NCBI RefSeq assembly: GCF_008727815.1
Contig: NZ_CP044230.1
Location: 666,001 to 730,000 of the forward strand
Length of the DNA: 64,000 bases
Direction: 5' to 3'
Source of the DNA: Streptococcus sp. LPB0220
GTDB lineage: Bacteria > Bacillota > Bacilli > Lactobacillales > Streptococcaceae
Shown here: positions 8,298 through 15,333 of the stretch, piece by piece
Numbering within the stretch: position 1 is the first letter of the stretch
Layout of the letters: each line of letters opens with the position of its first letter
Notes under the pieces: generated by a model
What the model was told of the DNA's origin: nothing
The model's input: the letters and a program-made list of their open reading frames with translations, nothing else
Databases searched by the model: none
Position numbers and translations under genes: made by a program

Positions 8298-8717
8298 ATG
8301 ATTGAATTCTTTTTGCCGATGGAAAAAATTCCGACAACGACACACCAACAGAAAAAAGTAAATGTCAGAAATGGCAAGCCGATTTTCTACGAGCCAGTGG
8401 AGCTGAAAAACGCTCGAGCAAAATTTGAAAGTTTACTTGCGCGTCATGTACCACCAGACAAACTGAAAGGGCCGATTCGGCTCACGGTCAAATGGTGCTT
8501 TCCGATGATTAAGGGAGTACGCATAGGCCAGTACAAGACGACCAAACCAGATACGGACAATCTCCAAAAGCTATTTAAAGATTGTATGACCAAGCTCGGC
8601 TTTTGGAAAGACGACGCACAGGTCGCAAGCGAGATCGCTGAGAAGTTTTGGTCCGAGGTCGTGGGGATCTATGTCAGAGTGGAGGAGTGGGACGATGAAC
8701 TATATACATTTCTTTAG
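8298..8717 (+). CDS. rusA: RusA-family Holliday junction resolvase
   Basis: 139-residue RusA-type endonuclease that resolves branched recombination intermediates before packaging. Conserved acidic residues are seen in KPDTDNLQKLFKDCM and FWKDDAQV, the metal-binding core of the family, and the length is typical. The start ATG follows GAAAGG. It closes the recombination module opened by the Sak4-like ATPase. The last 23 bases overlap the start of the next small gene. Confidence 0.88.
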   Translation: MIEFFLPMEKIPTTTHQQKKVNVRNGKPIFYEPVELKNARAKFESLLARHVPPDKLKGPIRLTVKWCFPMIKGVRIGQYKTTKPDTDNLQKLFKDCMTKLGFWKDDAQVASEIAEKFWSEVVGIYVRVEEWDDELYTFL

Positions 8718-8916
8718 CGTCGAGCTCCCGGACTTTATGGCACGAAATAACCAAGTGGCCCAGACTTTGGGATTCGGTTCCGAGCGCTATTGGTTTTGGA
8801 CCGTGGACGCGATCGCTGAAATCTGCAAAAAATACCATGACGACGAACTAGTCGTAAAGCAATTCGGGCTCTTGTTTGAATGGCTCGAGAAACAAGCGGA
8901 AGGGGTGGCGCAATGA
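8695..8916 (+). CDS. Hypothetical phage protein
   Basis: 73-residue protein starting MNYIHFFSVELPDF. I chose ATG 8695, inside the 3' end of rusA, because GGAGGAG lies just upstream (8681-8687); a further upstream ATG at 8671 has no such site. The sequence is helical and aromatic-rich (ERYWFWTVDAIAEICKKYHDD). No recognised family. Its stop overlaps the next start as ATGA. Confidence 0.65.
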   Translation: MNYIHFFSVELPDFMARNNQVAQTLGFGSERYWFWTVDAIAEICKKYHDDELVVKQFGLLFEWLEKQAEGVAQ

Positions 8917-9164
8917 AAGAGAAATCTTATTTCGAGGTTTTGAAAGAAATAGAACGTGATCGTGATAAGTGCAATAAGTACGAACGTTTTGACGTGCAAT
9001 TATTGCTCGGGTCTATATGCGCAAAACTTGTCGAACAAGTGGAAAAAGACGAGAAAGTAGAATCAATCAACTATACGATACCGATCAGAGATCAAGTATA
9101 CGACATAACGGTTCGTCGGTTGAAAAAGAACGAAGGTGGGAGCGATGGAATATGTGAAATATGA
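8913..9164 (+). CDS. Hypothetical phage protein
   Basis: 83-residue charged protein starting MKEKSYFEVLKEIERDRDK. The start overlaps the preceding stop as ATGA (8913-8916), implying translational coupling. The N-terminal half is helical, the C-terminal half looks like a strand pair (INYTIPIRDQVYDITVRRL). Family not recognised. The next gene begins inside its last 20 bases. Confidence 0.65.
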   Translation: MKEKSYFEVLKEIERDRDKCNKYERFDVQLLLGSICAKLVEQVEKDEKVESINYTIPIRDQVYDITVRRLKKNEGGSDGICEI

Positions 9165-9660
9165 CCCGAAGCAGCGCGAGGCGTTGAAAAAGAACCTTAG
9201 GCGTCTAATGGACGAAAAAGGAGTCACAAAAACACAGCTTTCAAGAAAGCTGGGCTGGTCCTATAATACGATTGATTATTGGTTAAGAGGCGATCGCGTA
9301 CCCGATCGGACAGGAATCGAGGCTATATGCGATTATTTCGGAATCTCAGACGTGGAGCTTTTGGGATCGGAAATGAAAGTCCGCACGTTTGCGTATTATA
9401 AAAACGATACGCTACTCGCATTTGGCACGATGGAAGAGATCGCGGAACAAACGGGCCGAAAGATCGAGTCCTTGCGGAGCTTGCTTTGCAACTCGAAGCG
9501 ATTCAACAAGACAACGAAAACGTACATGATCGAGCTCGAGGACGATAAACGATACAAGCTGAAATTTAAGCAGTCGTTTACGATCGACGAGTTGAATCTA
9601 AAAGGGATTGGGTGGCTCTTAGAAAGCCCACTCGTAGAAGTAGAAGAGGTGGAAGAATGA
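9145..9660 (+). CDS. Cro/CI-type helix-turn-helix protein in the early region
   Basis: 171-residue DNA-binding protein. Residues ~10-65 form an HTH_3/XRE domain (KTQLSRKLGWSYNTIDYW, then VPDRTGIEAICDYFGI). The rest includes a segment FGTMEEIAEQTGRK that resembles a second small DNA-binding helical pair. ATG 9145 has AAGGTGGG upstream; a longer reading from 9136 is less likely. Because it sits among accessory genes away from any divergent promoter, it is more likely a modulator of early or late transcription than the lysogeny repressor, which should lie left of the window. Confidence 0.8.
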   Translation: MEYVKYDPKQREALKKNLRRLMDEKGVTKTQLSRKLGWSYNTIDYWLRGDRVPDRTGIEAICDYFGISDVELLGSEMKVRTFAYYKNDTLLAFGTMEEIAEQTGRKIESLRSLLCNSKRFNKTTKTYMIELEDDKRYKLKFKQSFTIDELNLKGIGWLLESPLVEVEEVEE

Positions 9661-10148
9661 ATAAACAGGAGTTGATAAAAATTTATGAGGACACTAGCTG
9701 TACTCTTATTTCAATTAATGGAGTTTTGGAAGATCTCAGACAACTAGATGAACCGAAAGAAAAAGTCACGCTTCCACGGCCAGTGGCAAACTGGATCTCT
9801 TGTGTGAGAGGACGAAACAAGACTTTACATTTTGCGCTAGAAAATGCACCAGAAGAAGTGAATCTTTGGTTTTGTGAAGATGAAAAGAATCGGCAAAATG
9901 TTTTCGCTGACGCTTGGGTGAATGGCTATCATATTGAAAAAGAAAAACGATATATCGTAACAGTAAAAAATATCGGTGACGGCTGGGAGTATCTGAAATG
10001 GAACAGCGTACAACGTTACTGGTATTTTGGCAATAAGACAAGACTAGACGATGTTCGCTTGTATCACACGTTAGAAAATCTTCAAAAAGGGGGCTTCGGG
10101 AATGTGTTTGTAAACCCGCTCTTTACGATTGAGGAGGTAGCGGAATGA
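9657..10148 (+). CDS. DUF1642-like phage protein
   Basis: 163-residue protein coupled by ATGA to the HTH gene. The segment LPRPVANWISCVRG, a later AWVNGYHIEKEKRYIVTVK and the overall length match DUF1642, a family common in the early regions of streptococcal and lactococcal phages. Function unknown. Its stop overlaps the next start as ATGA. Confidence 0.7.
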   Translation: MNKQELIKIYEDTSCTLISINGVLEDLRQLDEPKEKVTLPRPVANWISCVRGRNKTLHFALENAPEEVNLWFCEDEKNRQNVFADAWVNGYHIEKEKRYIVTVKNIGDGWEYLKWNSVQRYWYFGNKTRLDDVRLYHTLENLQKGGFGNVFVNPLFTIEEVAE

Positions 10149-10255
10149 TAATATCGACCGAAGAATGGATAAAATTCAGAGAAGACGGACAAAAATTCGC
10201 CTTGGAGAAAATCGAAGAATTATTTCCGAACAATGACGATGAGGTGGAAGAATGA
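10145..10255 (+). CDS. 36-residue small phage protein
   Basis: A short coupled frame reading MIISTEEWIKFREDGQKF, then an acidic helix ending in DDEVEE. It overlaps both neighbours by ATGA (10145-10148 and 10252-10255), exactly like the genes around it, and GAGGTAG lies upstream. This placement is the main reason to call it real. No family recognised. Confidence 0.6.
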   Translation: MIISTEEWIKFREDGQKFALEKIEELFPNNDDEVEE

Positions 10256-10461
10256 TAGAAATTAGGTTACAAAATCCATACGTAGACGAAACTATCAAAG
10301 TAAAAGAAAGTTTTGGACAAATTGCTAAAATGCTAGAATGGCACGCGCGAGGAAATATAGAGTATCTTCAATTGCTTCAATCCGAACCAGAAGAAAGATT
10401 GATTACTATCAATCCTAAACACTTTGCGAAAATTGATTTTAAAATTGAAGAGGTAGATTGA
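10252..10461 (+). CDS. Hypothetical phage protein
   Basis: 69-residue protein, start coupled by ATGA to the preceding small gene, GAGGTGGAAG as ribosome site. Predicted fold: a short strand, a helix (ESFGQIAKMLEWHARG), then strands and a final INPKHFAKIDF. It looks related in layout to the next gene. No family recognised. Confidence 0.6.
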   Translation: MIEIRLQNPYVDETIKVKESFGQIAKMLEWHARGNIEYLQLLQSEPEERLITINPKHFAKIDFKIEEVD

Positions 10462-10700
10462 TGTTTGTTATTTTCAGAAACAATTCAGAAGAACGTATAA
10501 TAAATACCGATCAAATAAACACAATCTTTCGAGATGAAGATCAAAAAGAACCATACTTTCGTGTTGAATATTTTGGAGGTGGTTTCAATTTTCATTCGAT
10601 GGAATGGAATGGCTTTTTCCGAGGCACACCAACTCTATCAGATGTTTGGCTTGCTTTAAGGTATTTTGAAAGATTACAAGAAAAAGGGTTGGGAGAATGA
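10461..10700 (+). CDS. Hypothetical phage protein
   Basis: 79-residue protein starting MFVIFRNNSEERIINTDQI. The ATG at 10461 overlaps the previous stop as TGATG, with GAAGAGGT upstream. The opening (strand, then IINTDQINTIF) resembles that of the protein at 8101, suggesting distant paralogy, an impression only. It ends coupled to the next gene by ATGA. Confidence 0.6.
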   Translation: MFVIFRNNSEERIINTDQINTIFRDEDQKEPYFRVEYFGGGFNFHSMEWNGFFRGTPTLSDVWLALRYFERLQEKGLGE

Positions 10701-10897
10701 ACTTACTAGATTTTATCTTTTTCATGCTTTGCGGAGTTTGGCTGATCGGTTTTGCATGGGCCAGTGTGATAGCTTTTAGAAGCAGAAAAACCAACGATAA
10801 AACAACGTTGAAAAACAACAAAAACCTAAATGTAAATATCAGCAAGATGAACGCGAGTAAACTAACAACTATGGATATTAGAAAGGATAAAGAATGA
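10697..10897 (+). CDS. Small single-pass membrane protein
   Basis: 66-residue protein with one N-terminal transmembrane helix (residues ~3-27, LLDFIFFMLCGVWLIGFAWA) followed by a basic, Asn/Lys-rich cytoplasmic-type tail. Start and stop overlap neighbours as ATGA. Function unknown; small membrane proteins at this position can affect superinfection or lysis, but nothing here proves that. Confidence 0.6.
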   Translation: MNLLDFIFFMLCGVWLIGFAWASVIAFRSRKTNDKTTLKNNKNLNVNISKMNASKLTTMDIRKDKE

Positions 10898-11169
10898 CGA
10901 ATAATGTAAAGATGATATGCGCAAATGTCGCGTTTGTATTCTTCGTTCTTTTCGTGGTATGCGTCAATCTTAACGCACGGATCATGACGCTTGAAACGAG
11001 CAACAGCGAGCTACAACAAACGATCCTAACGCAAAAGGACGAGCTGGAGAAAGCAAAAGAAAAAAACATAATGCAAGACGTGATTATTAATAAACTGAAT
11101 AATGATTATAATTCACGTATGGCACAGGAATTACAAGAGATCGCCGATATTAACGGCGTGGGGGGGTAG
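10894..11169 (+). CDS. Small membrane protein with coiled coil
   Basis: 91-residue protein with one transmembrane helix (residues ~8-27, rich in Val and Phe) followed by a heptad-patterned coiled coil (LETSNSELQQTILTQKDELE). Coupled to the previous gene by ATGA, so the two membrane proteins are probably made together. Function not recognised. Confidence 0.62.
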   Translation: MTNNVKMICANVAFVFFVLFVVCVNLNARIMTLETSNSELQQTILTQKDELEKAKEKNIMQDVIINKLNNDYNSRMAQELQEIADINGVGG

Positions 11170-11170
11170 T

Positions 11171-11332
11171 GTGAAAGTTTATGTCGTTAGAAAATACCTA
11201 AAACGTACACGATGGGACGTGAATCATTCAACCAAGTTCGAAGAATTTGAATTTAAGACAAAAGAAGAGGCGCTGGCCTATCGTAATAGTCAGAAAGTCG
11301 GAGTCTTTGACATTTACGAAAAAGAAGCATAA
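11171..11332 (+). CDS. 53-residue hypothetical phage protein
   Basis: Starts at GTG 11171 (MKVYVVRKYLKRTRWDVNHS), directly after the previous TAG and preceded by a G-rich site GGGGGG at 11161-11166. Upstream ATG codons in this frame lie in the preceding gene and lack a ribosome site. A strand-helix-strand pattern (VYVVRKY, KTKEEALAYRNS, GVFDIYE) is typical of small phage early proteins. Function unknown. Confidence 0.6.
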   Translation: MKVYVVRKYLKRTRWDVNHSTKFEEFEFKTKEEALAYRNSQKVGVFDIYEKEA

Positions 11333-11362
11333 AGCCCAGTTAGGGCTAGAAAGGAGGGGAGC

Positions 11363-11788
11363 TTGCGAATTGAAACAAGATACGGATATCTGATCGACGC
11401 GCTTCGAAGATATCCATTCGATAAAGAAATCAAAGAGCGAATCGAAGAGATCACTTTCCCTTATCAAAATTTCGACGAGAATTGGTTTATAAAAAGCAAG
11501 TCAGCAAGTAACACGCCAGAGGCTTTAAAAAACGTGATCCTTAAAGAAAACGATCCGGAATTGATTCGACTCTATACGCTCGCAGAAGCGATCACAGAAT
11601 ACACAAGCGAGTGTGCTCCCTCAAATTGGGAGGCAATTAAGGCCCTATACGTGACACGATCGAAAAATGTCGAAGGAGTGGCACTCGAGCTCTTTATGTC
11701 AAAGAATTCAGTCTATCGGCATATCATAAAACCATTTTTTGAAGGGCTGGAAAAGAAATATACAAGTTTTTTCTTAAAAAGTCGCTAA
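11363..11788 (+). CDS. RinA/ArpU-type late transcription regulator
   Basis: 141-residue protein of the RinA/ArpU-like group that activates late (packaging, head, tail, lysis) transcription in Gram-positive phages. The C-terminal half has a sigma-like helix-turn-helix (NVEGVALELFMSKNSVYRHI). Start is TTG 11363 with a strong AAGGAGGGGA at 11351-11360. It is the last gene before the non-coding stretch and packaging genes, the expected position. Its target promoter is presumably in 11.79-12.11 kb, but I cannot pinpoint it. Confidence 0.8.
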   Translation: MRIETRYGYLIDALRRYPFDKEIKERIEEITFPYQNFDENWFIKSKSASNTPEALKNVILKENDPELIRLYTLAEAITEYTSECAPSNWEAIKALYVTRSKNVEGVALELFMSKNSVYRHIIKPFFEGLEKKYTSFFLKSR

Positions 11789-11863
11789 AAGTTGGGAAAA
11801 GTGCACGAAAAAAGGTGATAAAATTGTATTATCGGAAGATTGAAGGAAACGACAATCTTCATT

Positions 11864-11997
11864 GCGGACGACAGGACAAGCCAACAGTTACAGCAGCACG
11901 TTTTACTTTTCATAAAAAAAACTTTCCCAGTTTGTGAGGTCTCCTTATATTTTTTAAAAATTATTTCGTTTCGGCGGTTCGATTCCGCCCGTCCGCT
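11864..11997 (+). other. tRNA-like element (acceptor stem and T-arm, no clear D or anticodon arm)
   Basis: GCGGACG at 11864-11870 pairs perfectly with CGTCCGC at 11990-11996. Directly before the latter is a perfect T-arm, GGCGG-TTCGATT-CCGCC (11973-11989), with all invariant T-loop bases (TTC-R-A-N-Y-C). The 102 bases between are about twice the normal length and A/T-rich, and I find no D-arm or 5-bp anticodon stem. Acceptor and T-arm resemble bacterial tRNA-Gly. It could be a decayed or inserted tRNA, a tRNA mimic, or a packaging structure. Confidence 0.35.
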
Positions 11998-12060
11998 TTT
12001 GGTAAGGTTCTTTTAGTTCTTCCCCTTGCCAGAGATTTCTATAATCTATACTTTTCTTTT

Positions 12061-12099
12061 CAGACTCTCCCTATTCCTTTCTGGGGAGTCTGTTTTTTT
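12061..12099 (+). terminator. Rho-independent terminator before the packaging operon
   Basis: Stem CAGACTCTCCC / GGGGAGTCTG closing an 11-base loop, followed by seven T residues. It ends only about a dozen bases before the next ATG, so transcripts from the early region or tRNA-like element stop here unless antiterminated. Confidence 0.75.
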
Positions 12100-12110
12100 G
12101 GTGGTTTAAA

Positions 12111-13169
12111 ATGCAAATCGAAAAAGTCAAAATAGCCGATCTGAGAGAATACGAGGGAAACGCGAAATTGCACCCACAAGAGCAGATCGACAAGATCAAA
12201 AAGTCGATACAAGAGTTTGGAAACAATGATCCGATCGCAGTCGATGAAAATAACGTGATTATCGAGGGGCACGGGCGCTTACAAGCGCTCGAGCAGCTCG
12301 GGTACACGGAAGCGGAAGTTATTCGCTTGTCTCACTTATCAGAGGATCAAAAGAAAGCCTATATCTTGGTACATAACAAGCTAAACATGGATACGGGCTT
12401 TGATATCGAAATGTTAAGAGACGAGCTGGACGGGATCTTTAGTGTGGATATGGTAGATTTTGGCTTTGACTTGCCAGAAGATGAAATTTTAAATTTCAGC
12501 TTGGAAGTAGAAGAGCAAGAGGAAGAAGAAAAAGAATTTCATAGAGAAACAACAATAAATCAATATAATCTGGACTTATTCGATCCAGCAAAGACTGAAG
12601 GGCGTTTTGAAATGCCCGCTCTTGATCCAGTGGATCACGTTCCGGAACGCTTGCAAGGCTTTAATTACGTTTTGAACAAACCGGACCACGGCGCAGGAGT
12701 TCATTTCTTTCTTGATGATTATCAGTTCGAGAGGATATGGCAACGGCCGGAATATTACATCGAGAAGTTAGGCGAGTTCGATTGCGTACTCACGCCAGAC
12801 TTTAGCTTATATATCGATATGCCGGTCGCTATGCAAGTTTGGAACGTGTATCGCTCGCGTTTAATTGGTCAGATTATGCAGAGATACGGCTATACGGTTA
12901 TTCCCACGGTATCGTGGGCGTATTCGGACAGCTTTTCTTTTTGTTTTGACGGATTGCCGGAGGGCGCTACACTTGCGATCAGCACAATCGGGGTCAAGCA
13001 GAACGAAGAACAATTAAAAATATGGCGTGATGGTATGGACGTTATGATCGAGTTATTGAAGCCCAAAAGATTATTGGTATATGGTGGCGCAGTTGAGTAC
13101 GATTATGGAGACATTGAAGTACACTATTTCGAAAATGAAACAACGGAGAGAATGAAAAATGGGTGGTAG
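12111..13169 (+). CDS. ParB-like nuclease domain fused to DUF4417
   Basis: 352-residue phage protein. Residues ~1-100 are a ParB/Srx-type domain with the GHGR motif (VIIEGHGRLQALEQLGY), which binds nucleotides and DNA. Residues ~185-345 match DUF4417, a phage domain of unknown function (TPDFSLYIDMPVAMQVWN, YGGAVEYD). Such fusions occur next to terminase genes and may act in DNA modification or packaging. The ribosome site is weak (GGTGG, 12100-12104), right after a terminator. Its 3' end overlaps the next gene by 11 bases. Confidence 0.75.
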   Translation: MQIEKVKIADLREYEGNAKLHPQEQIDKIKKSIQEFGNNDPIAVDENNVIIEGHGRLQALEQLGYTEAEVIRLSHLSEDQKKAYILVHNKLNMDTGFDIEMLRDELDGIFSVDMVDFGFDLPEDEILNFSLEVEEQEEEEKEFHRETTINQYNLDLFDPAKTEGRFEMPALDPVDHVPERLQGFNYVLNKPDHGAGVHFFLDDYQFERIWQRPEYYIEKLGEFDCVLTPDFSLYIDMPVAMQVWNVYRSRLIGQIMQRYGYTVIPTVSWAYSDSFSFCFDGLPEGATLAISTIGVKQNEEQLKIWRDGMDVMIELLKPKRLLVYGGAVEYDYGDIEVHYFENETTERMKNGW

Positions 13170-13611
13170 AGGAGCTAAAAGCTCGGGCGGTAAAGGCCGT
13201 AAAGCGAAAAAAGTTAGTGGTGGTGGCGGTGCGACTAGCGCCGGAACGTTGCCACAAAGTACAGAGGCAAAGTTGAATCCTATTCAAATTAAACTGAAAA
13301 AGAAATTGTTTGCTAATTATCACGAGAAACGCGAGCAATGGAAGCGAATAGGGTCAAGACAAACGGTTAACTATGATAAATCAGATAAGCGGATCACTCG
13401 AACACAAGGAGAAGCACACGTTTCCCGCGTGAGTCGGTGGAGAAAAGACACTTATTTCAGAGATTATAAGTCAAACGGAAAAAGTGCGGTACAAATTCAA
13501 AGCGGAAAAATGAAAAAACGCTGGGCGAAACATTTCAACGAGCACCACAACTCGAGGCGTGATGGCTTGAATAGCGATTTTGTAAATGCTCAACGAATCA
13601 GAGTGAGGTAA
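13159..13611 (+). CDS. Basic phage protein with MGGRGA start
   Basis: 150-residue, strongly basic protein starting MGGRGAKSSGGKGRKAKK, an opening seen in many phage proteins near the packaging module. The remainder is Lys/Arg/His-rich (SRVSRWRKDTYFRDYKS) and probably binds nucleic acid. It starts inside the ParB-like gene (11-base overlap). Family function unknown; no catalytic motif recognised. Confidence 0.65.
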   Translation: MGGRGAKSSGGKGRKAKKVSGGGGATSAGTLPQSTEAKLNPIQIKLKKKLFANYHEKREQWKRIGSRQTVNYDKSDKRITRTQGEAHVSRVSRWRKDTYFRDYKSNGKSAVQIQSGKMKKRWAKHFNEHHNSRRDGLNSDFVNAQRIRVR

Positions 13612-13637
13612 AAAATTAAAAGTAAGGAAGTGAGGCG

Positions 13638-14090
13638 ATGGCTGGTGCAGACAATTTAAAGGTCCCAACCTCGGAAGAAGCACGAAAATATGGCCGAAAA
13701 GGCGGTATCGCCTCCGGCAAGGCTCGAAGAGAAAAAGCGGATCTAAAAAAGAAAGTCAATCAAATTTTGGAAATGGACGTTTTCAGTCCACAGCTAAAAG
13801 AAATGCTCGAAGAGAAAGGCTTGAGCGCAACGAACCAGACAGCGATCGCGACGGTTCTTTTGCAGAAGGCCTTAAAAGGCGATATGCGAGCGATTGAGCT
13901 TCTGGCCAAGATGAACGGCAACGAGGGCACGAAAGACGCTCTCGATAAGAAAGAGCAAAAAGAGCGTGTTAAGGCAATGCAACTTGAGAACAAGAAACGC
14001 GAGCAAGCTCTTGAAGGCGGTATGGCGTCCGAGGATATCATGGCCGATTATTTCGAGAAGTTGGAAGGAGTGATACAAGATGGCACTTGA
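13638..14090 (+). CDS. terS: Probable terminase small subunit
   Basis: 150-residue protein with a KGG-type N-terminal motif (KYGRKGGIASGKARREKAD), a helical centre and an acidic C-terminus, typical of the protein encoded just before terL in streptococcal phages and usually taken as the small terminase subunit that recognises the packaging site. Its 3' end overlaps terL by 11 bases. The role is inferred from position and size. Confidence 0.7.
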   Translation: MAGADNLKVPTSEEARKYGRKGGIASGKARREKADLKKKVNQILEMDVFSPQLKEMLEEKGLSATNQTAIATVLLQKALKGDMRAIELLAKMNGNEGTKDALDKKEQKERVKAMQLENKKREQALEGGMASEDIMADYFEKLEGVIQDGT

Positions 14091-15315
14091 TCGGTTATAC
14101 ACAGATAAACAGATCGGGATCTTGCGTCGTTCTCTCTCTCGCGATTGGTACATGATGATAAATCATGGCGCAGTACGGGCCGGAAAAACCAAGCTCGACA
14201 ATGATCTTTTTTTGATGGAGCTGAAACGCGTCAAGAAAAATGCTGCAAAAGTCGGGGTTCAAACTCCGATGTATATTCTGGGGGCGGTATCGTCTGGGAC
14301 GTTGCAAACAAACATCTTGCGCGAGATCACAGACGCTTACGGCCACGAATTCCAGTTTGACAGACACGGGAATTTTACTCTTTTTGGCGTGTACGTCGTA
14401 ACGACGTTTACGGGGTCCATAGCGGGCCTAAAAGCTATCCGGGGTATGACAGCCTTCGGGGCATACGTCAACGAGGCCACGCTCGCGAATAAGGAGGTTT
14501 TTGACGAAATTCTGAAGCGTTGCTCCGGATATGGCGCGCGTATTATATGCGATACCAACCCGGACCACCCAAAACACTGGCTCAAGGTCGATTATATCGA
14601 CAAGGCCGATGATGAAAAGATCGTCGCGAATCATTTTACAATCTTCGATAACACGTTTTTAAATCAGCGGTACGTTGATAATTTGATCGCGACAACGCCT
14701 TCCGGTATGTTTACCGAACGCGGGATCTACGGGCACTGGGTGATCGGTGAAGGCGCGGTCTATCGCGACTTCAAAGAGGATATGTACACGACACAACAGC
14801 CCGAGCATTTCGCGAAGATTTACGCGGGTGTGGACTGGGGATATGAGCACTGGGGCTCGATCGTGGTCGTGGGCCAAACCGAGGCCGGCGATGTGTACAT
14901 ACTCGAGGAACACGCGCACCAGTACAAAGAGATTGACTTCTGGGTAGATATCGCAAAAGATATCAAGGCCAGGTACGGCGATATATTCTTTTGGGCTGAT
15001 AGCGCACGGCCCGAGCACGTCGGACGATTTAACCGCGAACGGCTCAAGTGCTTTAATGCGTATAAGTCAGTATTATCTGGAATTGAAGAGGTGGCCAAGC
15101 TGATGAAAGCTGGTCGTTTTTTTGTCGTTTCGAATAAGGTCGCAAAATTTAAAGATGAGATCTATCAATACGTCTGGAACGAGCGATCAGGCGAGCCGGT
15201 AAAAGAGCATGACGACGTACTGGACGCGGTGAGATACGCGATCTATTCGCAACACGTCTACGATACAAGTAGCACAGTAAAAGAGCGTATGACCAGCGCA
15301 CAATATTATTTCTAA
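14080..15315 (+). CDS. terL: Terminase large subunit
   Basis: 411-residue DNA packaging motor. Walker A GAVRAGKT is at residues ~30-37. The C-terminal nuclease has acidic residues in AGVDWGYEHWGS, FFWADSARPEH and KEHDDVLDAVRYA, the usual RNase H-like set. The length is normal for the SPP1/Pfam Terminase_3/6 type. The start overlaps terS, implying coupling. It is followed by the portal gene 18 bases later. Confidence 0.92.
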   Translation: MALDRLYTDKQIGILRRSLSRDWYMMINHGAVRAGKTKLDNDLFLMELKRVKKNAAKVGVQTPMYILGAVSSGTLQTNILREITDAYGHEFQFDRHGNFTLFGVYVVTTFTGSIAGLKAIRGMTAFGAYVNEATLANKEVFDEILKRCSGYGARIICDTNPDHPKHWLKVDYIDKADDEKIVANHFTIFDNTFLNQRYVDNLIATTPSGMFTERGIYGHWVIGEGAVYRDFKEDMYTTQQPEHFAKIYAGVDWGYEHWGSIVVVGQTEAGDVYILEEHAHQYKEIDFWVDIAKDIKARYGDIFFWADSARPEHVGRFNRERLKCFNAYKSVLSGIEEVAKLMKAGRFFVVSNKVAKFKDEIYQYVWNERSGEPVKEHDDVLDAVRYAIYSQHVYDTSSTVKERMTSAQYYF

Positions 15316-15333
15316 AGGGAGGAATAAGAGAAA

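Larger units (their letters stand above)
11789..12110. other. Structured non-coding region before the packaging genes
   Basis: 322 bases without a gene. It contains hairpin GATAA/TTATC near 11818-11834, a perfect 8-bp hairpin 11835-11842 with 11853-11860, the tRNA-like element 11864-11997, a weaker hairpin GGTAAGG/CCTTGCC at 12001-12030, and a terminator at 12061-12099. The place (between late regulator and terminase cluster) is where cos/pac sites and late promoters usually lie; no canonical promoter is obvious. Confidence 0.6.
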
